This document shows positions 1 through 5,774 of a stretch of DNA of 5,799 bases, piece by piece. Under the pieces are notes generated by a model. That model made no database searches. It was given only the letters and a program-made list of their open reading frames with translations, and was not told the DNA's origin. Location of the stretch: assembly GCA_964642165.1 (NCBI GenBank), contig CAZXOC010000384.1, forward strand, positions 1 to 5,799, written 5' to 3'. Made by a program: the position numbers and the translations under genes. Within the stretch, counting starts at the first letter, position 1, and each line of letters opens with the position of its first letter. The DNA comes from CAYRVX01 sp964642165. Lineage in GTDB: Bacteria; Planctomycetota; Phycisphaerae; SM23-33.

Positions 1-6
1 GGGCCT

Positions 7-378
7 TCAGGCAGGTGCCTCGCCCCGGTAGACGCAGCGGTTCGTCTCGGACTCCCAGACGGTGATGGCCGACAGCAGCGGCAGGGCGGGCTGGAGGCGA
101 TCCCAGAGGAACCGGGCGATCACCTCCGCCGTGGCGTTCTCCAGGCCCGGGACCTCGCCCAGCAGGCGGTGGTCCAGCTCGTCCAGGACGGGCCGGACCG
201 CGCGGTTGATGTCCGCGAAGTCCATCACCCAGCCCTTCTCGGGGTCGACCTCGCCGGTGACGTGCACGTCCAGGCGGTAGCCGTGTCCGTGGATGCGGCG
301 GCACTTGTGGCCGGGCGGCACGTGGGGCAGGGCGTGGGCCGCCTCGAAGCGGAATGTCCGGATCAGCTCGGCTTCCAT
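7..378 (-). CDS. queD: QueD, 6-carboxy-5,6,7,8-tetrahydropterin synthase
   Basis: A 123-residue cytoplasmic enzyme of the 6-pyruvoyl-tetrahydropterin synthase/QueD family. In the preQ0/queuosine pathway it converts 7,8-dihydroneopterin triphosphate to 6-carboxytetrahydropterin, the substrate of QueE encoded just upstream. The zinc ligands are visible as His15 (FEAAH) and His30/His32 in the IHGHGY motif. Cys26, four residues before that motif, is the likely catalytic cysteine, and Asp69-His70 in ELDHRLL would complete the catalytic set. Further family signatures are MDF at 52-54, ENATAE at 80-85 and WESETN at 108-113, where Glu109 is the expected pterin-binding glutamate. Length is normal for bacterial QueD. 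The ATG at 378 is preceded by no Shine-Dalgarno but by a TATACT box 8 nt away. The gene is intact and ends 6 bases from the window edge, so whether queC or queF follows cannot be seen. PTPS-II and PTPS-III paralogues are similar, but the queE neighbour favours QueD. Confidence 0.93.
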   Translation of the reverse strand: MEAELIRTFRFEAAHALPHVPPGHKCRRIHGHGYRLDVHVTGEVDPEKGWVMDFADINRAVRPVLDELDHRLLGEVPGLENATAEVIARFLWDRLQPALPLLSAITVWESETNRCVYRGEAPA

Positions 379-386
379 CGCAGGTC

Positions 387-392
387 AGTATA
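387..392 (-). promoter_or_regulatory. Probable -10 box of queD (TATACT)
   Basis: On the minus strand TATACT lies 8 nt before the queD ATG. That would put the transcription start at or within a base or two of the start codon, giving a leaderless or nearly leaderless mRNA. No convincing -35 hexamer is seen 16-18 nt further upstream. The box lies in the 69-bp queE-queD spacer, so queD is probably not dependent only on read-through from queE. Confidence 0.45.
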
Positions 393-447
393 CCCGATGG
401 TCGCGCGAGCGGAAGGCCGCGGGGGCGTCGCGGGCGCGGAGGCGGCG

Positions 448-1095
448 TCACACGCCCCGCTCGCGGCCGGGCCAGAGGAGCTTGTGGAGCTGGATGCCCA
501 GGCGGACATCGAGGCGATCGGCGAGGATCCACTCGGCGAGGGTCGCCGGCGCGAGGCGGCCGTGGACCGGCTGGAAGACCACCGCGCAGCGCGCGGCGAG
601 CGCGTGCTCGGCGACGGCGGCGCGGGCGAAGTCGTAGTCGGCGCGGTCGGCGAGGACGAACTTCACCTCGTCGCGCGCGGTGAGGTGGGGGACGTTGGCC
701 CAGCGGTTGGCGTCGGCGTGGCCGCTGGAGGGGCACTTGAGGTCCACGACGCGGACGACGCGCGGGTCGACGGCGGAGATGTCCTGGGAGCCGTTGGTCT
801 CGAGGAGGGTCTCGAAGCCGGCGTCGCAGAGGCGGCGGAGGAGCTCGAAGGCCGCCGGCTGGATCAGCGGCTCGCCGCCGGTCACCTCGACGCGGGGCAC
901 GGCCAGCTCGGCGACCTCCGCGAGCACGTCGTCGACGGCCATCTCCCGCCCGCCTTCCCAGGCGTAGGACGTGTCGCACCACGCGCAGCGCAGGTTGCAC
1001 CCGGCGAGGCGCACGAACCCGCACGCCAGGCCCGCGCGCGTGCCCTCGCCCTGGATGGAGCGGAAGATCTCGCAGACGGTCAGAACGGCGGACAT
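448..1095 (-). CDS. queE: QueE, 7-carboxy-7-deazaguanine synthase (radical SAM)
   Basis: A 215-residue radical SAM enzyme that rearranges 6-carboxytetrahydropterin to 7-carboxy-7-deazaguanine, the ring-contraction step of preQ0/queuosine synthesis. The N-terminal EIFRSIQGEG (9-18) is the QueE substrate-binding signature. The [4Fe-4S] cysteines are Cys33, Cys37 and Cys40 in a CxxxCxxC motif followed by DTSYAW. TGGEP at 72-76 is the SAM-binding motif. ETNGS and DLKCPSSG in the second half, and the QLHKLLWPG ending, are also typical. The length fits the family. The open frame continues upstream through the N gap, but homology begins at the ATG at 1095 (MSAVLTVCEIF), so that start is chosen. No Shine-Dalgarno is present; a TAGAAT box lies 7 nt upstream. 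The gene is followed after 69 bp by queD, the preceding enzyme in the pathway, and is divergent from the glycosyltransferase gene across the gap. Confidence 0.94.
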   Translation of the reverse strand: MSAVLTVCEIFRSIQGEGTRAGLACGFVRLAGCNLRCAWCDTSYAWEGGREMAVDDVLAEVAELAVPRVEVTGGEPLIQPAAFELLRRLCDAGFETLLETNGSQDISAVDPRVVRVVDLKCPSSGHADANRWANVPHLTARDEVKFVLADRADYDFARAAVAEHALAARCAVVFQPVHGRLAPATLAEWILADRLDVRLGIQLHKLLWPGRERGV

Positions 1096-1102
1096 TGGGG
1101 GT

Positions 1103-1108
1103 ATTCTA
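1103..1108 (-). promoter_or_regulatory. Probable -10 box of queE (TAGAAT)
   Basis: On the minus strand TAGAAT lies 7 nt before the queE ATG, separated by ACCCCCA, which has no ribosome-binding sequence. The geometry matches the boxes before queD, the glycosyltransferase gene and rnfC, and suggests a leaderless transcript. A -35 element is not recognisable; the expected position is just before the palindrome at 1131-1156. Confidence 0.45.
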
Positions 1109-1130
1109 GGCGCTTGTCGGTGCTGCGCCG

Positions 1131-1156
1131 AGCCCACGGCCCGCTGGCCGTGGGCT
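1131..1156. repeat. Palindromic hairpin repeat, left copy beside the gap
   Basis: A perfect inverted repeat with 11-bp arms (AGCCCACGGCC at 1131-1141 and GGCCGTGGGCT at 1146-1156) around a CGCT loop. It can be extended by a G-T wobble and two more C-G pairs on the outside. The same arms recur at 1280-1305 with loop GGCG. It lies upstream of both queE and the divergent glycosyltransferase gene, so it is not an obvious terminator for either. No U-tract follows. It looks like a dispersed REP-like palindrome. Confidence 0.72.
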
Positions 1157-1170
1157 TGGTAGGCGAAGCG

Positions 1171-1270
1171 NNNNNNNNNNNNNNNNNNNNNNNNNNNNNN
1201 NNNNNNNNNNNNNNNNNNNNNNNNNNNNNNNNNNNNNNNNNNNNNNNNNNNNNNNNNNNNNNNNNNNNNN
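1171..1270. other. Assembly gap of 100 N
   Basis: Exactly 100 undetermined bases, the conventional length for a scaffold gap of unknown size. Near-identical palindromes lie 14 bp to its left and 9 bp to its right, so a repeat array probably broke the assembly here. The real content may be longer or shorter than 100 bases and could include further repeat units or a small gene. Open frames that run through the gap have no support. Confidence 0.97.
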
Positions 1271-1279
1271 CCTCCCCCA

Positions 1280-1305
1280 AGCCCACGGCCGGCGGGCCGT
1301 GGGCT
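1280..1305. repeat. Palindromic hairpin repeat, right copy beside the gap
   Basis: Arms AGCCCACGGCC (1280-1290) and GGCCGTGGGCT (1295-1305) enclose a GGCG loop. The arms are identical to those of the copy at 1131-1156, while loops and flanks differ. That is the pattern expected of a dispersed palindromic repeat whose stem is conserved by pairing. It ends 50 bp before the glycosyltransferase start codon and 38 bp before its putative -10 box. Confidence 0.72.
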
Positions 1306-1343
1306 CATGTGTGTTCACTCCCCCATCCTCCCGCCGGTTCGCG

Positions 1344-1349
1344 TACGAT
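1344..1349 (+). promoter_or_regulatory. Probable -10 box of the glycosyltransferase gene (TACGAT)
   Basis: TACGAT is followed by AGGGGC and then the ATG at 1356, a 6-nt spacing. The AGGGG is only one base from the ATG, too close to act as a normal Shine-Dalgarno. The -10-like hexamer at leaderless distance is the better explanation and agrees with three other genes in the window. No clear -35 is seen. Confidence 0.42.
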
Positions 1350-1355
1350 AGGGGC

Positions 1356-2918
1356 ATGCGAAGCGCGTGGCTGTGGGTCATCCTGGCCGGGGGGGCGGCG
1401 CTGCGGGTGGCGCTGCTCATGCAGGCCGTCCACGCCGAAAAGCGGGCCTTCACGCCGGACTCGTGGGACTACTGGCATCTGGCCGGGCAGATGCGAGGGC
1501 AGACGCTCGTGCTGCCGGCGCCGCGCGACGGCCTGCCGTGGCCCCAGAAGCTGGAGCTGCCCGCGCGCTTCGGCCGCTCGGAGGAGGAGCCCGAGATCTT
1601 CCGGACGCCGGGCTACCCGGGCTTCCTCGTGGTCGGCTGGCTTCGTCGCCAGGCCGGGCCGGAGCTGCTGGGCGGCTGGCGGCTGGCCCTGGTGATCCAG
1701 GTGCTGATCGACGTGCACCTGATCGGCCTGACGTTCCTCCTGGGCCGGACGCTTGCCGGACGGGGTGCCGGCCTCGTCGCGGCGGCGCTGCAGGCGGTCA
1801 GCCCGCTGGCGATCGCCGCGAGCTGCCGGGTCCTGTCCGACAGCCTCTACGCCTTCCTGCTGACGGCCGCCGTGCTGCTGATGCTGCGCCACCTCCGCGG
1901 CGGCGGGTGGGCCTCGCTGGCGGCGTCGGCGGTCGTGCTGGCGGCGGCGAGCTACGTTCGCCCCGTCGCCCTGGCGATGGCCGGCGTCTTCGCGGTCGTG
2001 CTGCTGTTCGGCCGGCGCCGGTTCCGGCGGGCGGGTGCGTTCGTCGGCGTGACGGCGGCGCTGATCGCGCCGTGGGTCGTCCGCAACGCCGTCGTCGCCG
2101 ACTACGTGGGCTTCTCCAGCGTCACGATCGACGGGCTGTACTACTTCTCGGCCGCGGAGGTCCTGGCGCGCGAGCAGGGCATCTCCCCCCAGCGGGCGCG
2201 GGCGCGGCTGCGGGAGGAGGAGCGCCGTCGGCACGAGGACATGATCAACGAAGCCGCCGGGGCGGTGGACGGCCTGGTGATCATGAAGGGCTCGGCCTAC
2301 CGCCCGTTCGGCGTCAAGGACGTGGGTCCCGGCGTGCCGACGGGTCCGGCCAGTCAGCCCGCGGGCGGCCGGCGGGGCGACTTCGCCGTGCGCTACTTCG
2401 CCGCCGGACCGGAGCCGGGCGGCGGCGGGGCGCGCTACCGGCGCCGGCGGGCGCTGGAGATCATCGCCCGCCGGCCGTGGCTCTACGCCCGAATCCACCT
2501 GACCGGGTGCCTGGCGTTCTGGCTGCCGGGGGCGACGGACGTGCTGGAGATCGCCGGCCGCACCGCCGGCGGCAGGGGCACGCTGGCCGTCCTGCACCGC
2601 GAGGGGTTCCTCGCGGCCGCGAGGCACTACTTCGGCGGGGACGCCCTCGCGATGGCGCTGGCCGCCGGCATGGGGCTCGTCCTGCTGATCCGCTACGCCG
2701 GCGTGGTGCTCTGCGGGCTGTGGCGGGCGCGCGGTCGGCTGTCGGCGGCCGGCTGGCTGTGCCTCCTGCTGGTGGCGGCGGCGTTCCTGCTGCCGGGCCC
2801 GGCAGCCCACCCGCGCTTCCGCGTGCCGGTCGAGCCGATCCTGTCCGTGGCCGCCGCCGCCGGGTGGCTCGCCCTGATCGGCGCGTTTCGCCGGGTCCGC
2901 CGCGGCGCGGGGGATTAG
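1356..2918 (+). CDS. Polytopic membrane glycosyltransferase, PMT/ArnT-like (GT-C fold)
   Basis: A 520-residue integral membrane protein of the dolichyl-phosphate-mannose mannosyltransferase/ArnT-like (PMT_2) class. Known members move a sugar from a polyprenyl-phosphate donor to a lipid or protein acceptor on the outer face of the cytoplasmic membrane. An N-terminal hydrophobic helix (about 6-24) is followed by an external loop with DSWDYWHLA (35-43), whose Asp35 matches the usual catalytic acidic residue. FRTPGYPGF (82-90) is another hallmark of the family. Hydrophobic helices follow at about 112-130, 136-156, 163-178, 186-218 and 228-246. A long hydrophilic Arg-, Gly- and Pro-rich stretch (about 270-370) separates these from C-terminal helices at about 430-455, 465-480 and 494-510. 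HPRFRVPVEP (485-494) matches the conserved pre-terminal motif. The start at 1356 is chosen over an upstream in-frame ATG at 1299 because the latter lies inside the hairpin repeat and adds a non-homologous hydrophilic tail. Donor and acceptor cannot be told from sequence, and no cell-envelope genes are adjacent. Confidence 0.82.
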   Translation: MRSAWLWVILAGGAALRVALLMQAVHAEKRAFTPDSWDYWHLAGQMRGQTLVLPAPRDGLPWPQKLELPARFGRSEEEPEIFRTPGYPGFLVVGWLRRQAGPELLGGWRLALVIQVLIDVHLIGLTFLLGRTLAGRGAGLVAAALQAVSPLAIAASCRVLSDSLYAFLLTAAVLLMLRHLRGGGWASLAASAVVLAAASYVRPVALAMAGVFAVVLLFGRRRFRRAGAFVGVTAALIAPWVVRNAVVADYVGFSSVTIDGLYYFSAAEVLAREQGISPQRARARLREEERRRHEDMINEAAGAVDGLVIMKGSAYRPFGVKDVGPGVPTGPASQPAGGRRGDFAVRYFAAGPEPGGGGARYRRRRALEIIARRPWLYARIHLTGCLAFWLPGATDVLEIAGRTAGGRGTLAVLHREGFLAAARHYFGGDALAMALAAGMGLVLLIRYAGVVLCGLWRARGRLSAAGWLCLLLVAAAFLLPGPAAHPRFRVPVEPILSVAAAAGWLALIGAFRRVRRGAGD

Positions 2919-4165
2919 TTGCCGCGGAGGATCTCGAAGTGGCGGGTGCCGAAGACGCGGGGGCGCCAGAAGCGGTCGATGGTGGGGGTGAAGGTGCTCA
3001 TGGCGAGCACGGCCATGTAGCAGGGGATGGGCACGTCGAGGTAGAGCTGGGCCAGCATCGCCCCCGCGCCGCAGGCGGCCCCGAAGAGGACTTGCCCGCC
3101 GGTGGTGATCGGGCGGGAGGTCATCTCGGCCGAAACGATCAGGACGGCGAGCAGCATCTCGCCGCTGAGGAGCTGGTAGCTGATGTAGGTGAAGGCCACC
3201 CCGAGCCCCTCGCGGGTCAGGAGGGGCAGCCAGCACGTCTCGACGGTCTCGTTGGGCCCGGCGAGGAAGATGGGCCCGACGGCGGCGGCCAGCCACGCCG
3301 CGCCGAGCATCGCGAAGGGAAGCTGCCACTTGAGGTAGTTTCGGTAGATGAGGTACAGCCCGGCGACGGCGAGGAGGACGACGCTGGTCTCGCCGATGCC
3401 GCCCGGGCGGGCGCCGTACAGGAGGTTCTTGACGGGGGGCAGTTGGAGCAGGGCGGCAGGGCGGGCGTCGGGCAGGTCGCGCCGGCGGTAGGCCAGGGCG
3501 CCGAAGCCGGGCTCGCGGGGGCGTGTCAGGCCGCGAAGGATCCGCGTCGGCGGCGTCAGGAGGAAGGCCTCGGCGTCGGGCGGGGCGGGTTGGCCGGCCC
3601 AGGCGAGGGTGTCCTGGGCGTAGGCGCCCGCGCAGACGTCGCCGCGCAGGAGGTGGCTCTGGGCGAGGACGGGCTGGCGGCGGTACAGCGTTTCGGAGGC
3701 GACGGTCAGCTGCGTGGGGAACAGGACGGCCACGGCGAGGCGCCCGACGAGGGCCGGCTGCCAGAGGAAGTGCCCCACGCCGCCGAAGACGGCCTTGCCG
3801 ACGATGATGGCGAACGCCCCGGCGACGATGGGCACGTACCAGGGCACGAACGCCGGCAGCGTCAGCGCCAGCAGGACGCCGGTGAGGACGGCGTGCGTCC
3901 TGCCCAGCAGCGCCGGGATCCGCGTGACGCGGTAGTAGAGCGTCTCGACGACCGCGCAGCTCGTGACGGCCAGCGCCGCCACCACGCCCGCCCGCCAGCC
4001 GAACAGGACCAGCCCGCCCGCCAGCGGCCCGCAAACGGCGAAGAGCGTCACCAGGAAGATCGCCCTCGCCCCCTCCGGCGCGCGGAGGAAGGGCGAGGCG
4101 GCCGCGCGAGGCAGCGCCTCGCCGCGATCCCTCCCGGGCGGCGGCCTCGTCCGATCGGCGGTCAT
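2915..4165 (-). CDS. rnfD: RnfD-like membrane subunit of an Rnf-type electron transport complex
   Basis: A 416-residue polytopic membrane protein of the RnfD/NqrB family. In Rnf complexes RnfD carries covalent FMN and forms part of the Na+ or H+ translocating path. SPFLRAP (24-30), the LALTLPAFVPWY segment (99-110), GKAVFGGVGHFLWQPALVGR (123-142), GGIGETS (255-261) and TSRPITTGG (349-357) align with conserved RnfD blocks, and about nine hydrophobic helices are apparent. It is longer than common RnfD proteins because of an expanded hydrophilic loop at about 152-250. In that loop the flavinylation motif, normally S-G/S-A-T-P-L, reads FLLTPPT (201-207): a Thr before Pro remains but the small residues before it are gone. 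The start is the ATG at 4165, which overlaps the rnfC stop as ATGA and has GGAGG upstream, so translation is coupled. The stop overlaps that of the convergent glycosyltransferase gene. No rnfG, E, A or B follows. Confidence 0.86.
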   Translation of the reverse strand: MTADRTRPPPGRDRGEALPRAAASPFLRAPEGARAIFLVTLFAVCGPLAGGLVLFGWRAGVVAALAVTSCAVVETLYYRVTRIPALLGRTHAVLTGVLLALTLPAFVPWYVPIVAGAFAIIVGKAVFGGVGHFLWQPALVGRLAVAVLFPTQLTVASETLYRRQPVLAQSHLLRGDVCAGAYAQDTLAWAGQPAPPDAEAFLLTPPTRILRGLTRPREPGFGALAYRRRDLPDARPAALLQLPPVKNLLYGARPGGIGETSVVLLAVAGLYLIYRNYLKWQLPFAMLGAAWLAAAVGPIFLAGPNETVETCWLPLLTREGLGVAFTYISYQLLSGEMLLAVLIVSAEMTSRPITTGGQVLFGAACGAGAMLAQLYLDVPIPCYMAVLAMSTFTPTIDRFWRPRVFGTRHFEILRGN

Positions 4166-5496
4166 GTCGGTTCGGCCTCCGGAGAGGCCGCGGCGCGGCG
4201 AAGGGTCCGCAGCCGCCGCTTCAACTGCTTGACGCGCTGCGACAGCGGCAGGCGCGCCGGGCACACGTAGCTGCACACACCGCACTCCACGCAGGCCGGA
4301 GCGCCCAGCCGCCGGGCACGCTGAACCAGCGACAGCTCGAACGCGTCGTTCAGGGCCGTCACGTTCAGCCGCGCCGGGCAGTGGTCCGTGCACCAGCCGC
4401 AGCGGATGCACGGCGTCGGCGTCGGCTGATCGAGGGACTCGAAGGCCAGCACCGCGCTGGTGGCCGGGGTGACGACGGCGCGGGCGTCGCAGGGAATGCC
4501 GCCCATGGCCCCGCCGTGCACGCGGGCGTCGCCGCGCGCGCCGACCAGCTCCGCGCAGGCCGCGCCGAAGGGCACCCAGAGGTTCCCCGCCTCGCTCGCC
4601 CGCGGGCCGGAGACCGTCACCACCCGCCCCGGGCGGCGCTGCCCGCAGGCGACCTGGAGGTAGACGCTCAGGCAGGTTGCGGCGGTGACGATCGCCGCGC
4701 CGACGGCCATCGGGCTCGCCCCCGGCGGGGTCTCGCGGCGCGTCAGCACCTTCGTCAGGATCGTGTCGGCCCCGATGGGGTACTTGTGGGGCAGGGCGAT
4801 CTGGGTGACGCCGAGGCGTTCGGCGGCCTCGATGGAGTCGTTGTAGTAGCCGGTGCGGCGGCGGTCGGCGGCGAGGATCATGGCGCCGGCCCCCATCGCC
4901 CGCCCGAGGAGGGCGAGGCCCTCGACCACTTCAGCCCCGAACACGGCGAGGGCGCAGTGGTCGGCCGTCACGTAGGGCTCCTGCTCGAGGACGTTGGCGA
5001 TGAGCGTGCGGCAGCGGCGGTCGCGCGCCCGGCGGAGCCACGGGGCCAGGGGCACGGGGCGGCGGCGATGCGTCGCCAGCCCGCAGGCCGCGATCCGGTC
5101 CACCAGCTCCTCGGGCGAGGCAGCCTGCCAGTCGAGGGTCCGCTCGGGCGGCTTGGCCAGCCGCGGCGTGGACAGGTCCGTCAGCTCGATGGCGGGCGAC
5201 TCGACGAACGCGTCCCACAACGCGACGCGCACGGTGGCGAACGCCTCGACCCGGCCGTCCAGCGGGGCGAAGACATCGACCCCCGTCTCGTCGTCGGCGG
5301 TCGCCAGCCTCTGCCCGGCTTGGACGCGCTGGGCGATCCGGACGAGCGGGCGGGCCGGCGCGCCGCCGCAGGGCGCCAGCGGCACGCGAAGGCGCTCCAG
5401 CGCGCCGCACGGGCGGACCGGCTCGCGGAGGGTTCGCCCCTTCTCGTCGGGCAGGTCGATCCCGCCGGTGAACGTGCCGTAACGTCGCAGGAGCAT
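4162..5496 (-). CDS. rnfC: RnfC-like iron-sulfur subunit of an Rnf-type electron transport complex
   Basis: A 444-residue protein of the RnfC family, the peripheral subunit that in characterised Rnf complexes handles NAD(H) and passes electrons to the membrane subunits. The N-terminus has FTGGIDLPDEKG (9-20) and a barrel-sandwich-like domain (about 35-92, with APARPLVRIAQRVQAGQ and APLDGRV). The central Nqo1-like region has LIAN..EQEPYVTAD (165-179), HKYPIGAD (237-244) and an SLBB-like part ending in GGAMGG (328-333). Two C-terminal [4Fe-4S] motifs follow: Cys363, 366, 369, 373 and Cys402, 405, 408, 412. Length is close to that of short bacterial RnfC. Unusually, the glycine-rich G-x-G-G-A-x-F-P loop expected near residue 139 is missing, with ACGLATHRRR there instead, and the ECEPYLT motif reads EQEPYVT. 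The ATG at 5496 is where homology begins; a TACCAT box lies 6 nt upstream. The stop overlaps the rnfD start by 4 nt. Confidence 0.88.
   Translation of the reverse strand: MLLRRYGTFTGGIDLPDEKGRTLREPVRPCGALERLRVPLAPCGGAPARPLVRIAQRVQAGQRLATADDETGVDVFAPLDGRVEAFATVRVALWDAFVESPAIELTDLSTPRLAKPPERTLDWQAASPEELVDRIAACGLATHRRRPVPLAPWLRRARDRRCRTLIANVLEQEPYVTADHCALAVFGAEVVEGLALLGRAMGAGAMILAADRRRTGYYNDSIEAAERLGVTQIALPHKYPIGADTILTKVLTRRETPPGASPMAVGAAIVTAATCLSVYLQVACGQRRPGRVVTVSGPRASEAGNLWVPFGAACAELVGARGDARVHGGAMGGIPCDARAVVTPATSAVLAFESLDQPTPTPCIRCGWCTDHCPARLNVTALNDAFELSLVQRARRLGAPACVECGVCSYVCPARLPLSQRVKQLKRRLRTLRRAAASPEAEPT
4176..4180 (-). promoter_or_regulatory. Ribosome-binding site of rnfD (GGAGG)
   Basis: On the minus strand GGAGG lies 10 nt before the rnfD ATG, inside the end of rnfC. 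It supports the ATG at 4165 over longer open-frame extensions. It is the only clear Shine-Dalgarno sequence at a gene start here, and it belongs to the one gene that is downstream in a translationally coupled pair. Confidence 0.6.
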
Positions 5497-5502
5497 GCGA
5501 CG

Positions 5503-5508
5503 ATGGTA
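5503..5508 (-). promoter_or_regulatory. Probable -10 box of rnfC-rnfD (TACCAT)
   Basis: On the minus strand TACCAT is followed by CGTCGC and then the rnfC ATG, a 6-nt spacing with no Shine-Dalgarno in between. It fits the same leaderless layout as the other three boxes and would drive both rnfC and the coupled rnfD. At a 17-nt spacing the -35 position reads TGGATT, a poor match to the sigma-70 consensus. Confidence 0.4.
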
Positions 5509-5576
5509 CGCCAACGCCCGGGGCGAATCCAGGCGCCCGGCCGGTGCGGAACCCCCCGCGGGCCTGGGCGTGGAGC

Positions 5577-5654
5577 TTCCGGGCGTTCGTGATGAGCGCC
5601 CCGCAGGGCGCCGACCTGCTGAAGGCCCGCAACTGGACCTGCACGAACCGCCTC
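5577..5654 (+). pseudogene. Possible relic of a BNR/sialidase-like (exo-alpha-sialidase family) gene
   Basis: The plus-strand frame reads FRAFVMSAPQGADLL followed by KARNWTCTNRL. The pattern S-A-P-x-x-A-D-L-L-x(4)-W-T-x-T/S-N-x-L is one I recognise from the middle of BNR-repeat exo-alpha-sialidase-like proteins, which are common in Planctomycetota and Verrucomicrobiota. Only about 26 residues match. Codon third positions in this stretch are almost all G or C, as in the intact genes. Upstream the frame runs into the rnfC start without a plausible N-terminus, and downstream it runs into hairpin repeats with no further homology. If real, it is a fragment cut on both sides. It could also be chance, since the match is short and made from memory. 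Confidence 0.38.
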
Positions 5655-5712
5655 CGCGATTTCCGCCTGGTTCAGCAGAGGGTAACACTTCCGCGCTGCG
5701 AGCACTCCTTCC

Positions 5713-5725
5713 GCCCCTCCGGGGC
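5713..5725. repeat. Short GC hairpin, first of three
   Basis: Arms GCCCC (5713-5717) and GGGGC (5721-5725) enclose TCC. It is preceded by CTTCC and followed by TCTG, resembling the third hairpin of the cluster at 5775-5799 in core and flanks. It lies about 200 bp upstream of rnfC and is not followed by a T-tract on either strand. Confidence 0.55.
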
Positions 5726-5746
5726 TCTGTTCATAAGGCTAGCATT

Positions 5747-5768
5747 GCCGGGGGCTTGCGCCCCCGGC
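5747..5768. repeat. Strong GC hairpin, middle of three
   Basis: Perfect 9-bp arms GCCGGGGGC (5747-5755) and GCCCCCGGC (5760-5768) around a TTGC loop. It is flanked by an AT-richer stretch on the left (TTCATAAGGCTAGCATT) and TAAATCCTC on the right. It is the central element of a three-hairpin cluster. It could act as a terminator for a plus-strand gene, but none intact is seen upstream, so a dispersed repeat is more likely. Confidence 0.65.
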
Positions 5769-5774
5769 TAAATC

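Noticed and set aside
1131..1305. Gap-flanking palindromes as a CRISPR array or as terminators
   Set aside because: Only two copies are seen, with no regular spacers and unlike flanks, so a CRISPR array is not supported. They lie upstream of both neighbouring genes and lack U-tracts, so termination is unlikely.
1096..1308. Extension of QueE upstream to an ATG at 1308
   Set aside because: It would translate through the gap and both palindromes. QueE homology starts at the ATG at 1095, which has a promoter-like box just before it.
1350..1354. AGGGG as a Shine-Dalgarno for the glycosyltransferase gene
   Set aside because: It is one base from the ATG, too close for ribosome positioning. The overlapping TACGAT box at leaderless spacing explains the site better.
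169..1695. Long plus-strand open frame across queD, queE and the gap
   Set aside because: It is antisense to two well-supported genes, runs through 100 N and has low-complexity Gly/Ala/Val/Asp composition typical of shadow frames in GC-rich DNA.
3523..3935. Small plus-strand open frames inside rnfD
   Set aside because: They are antisense to conserved RnfD coding sequence, Arg-rich, and without start signals or motifs.
1305..4270. Very long open frames (over 900 codons) on both strands over the glycosyltransferase and rnfD genes
   Set aside because: They are Arg/Pro/Gly/Ala-rich, show no recognisable motifs and overlap the homologous genes in other frames. High GC makes stop codons rare.
5497..5688. 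Extension of RnfC upstream to a start at 5688
   Set aside because: The added 64 residues are Ser/Arg/Gly/Pro-rich with no similarity to RnfC, and the family N-terminus begins right after the ATG at 5496.
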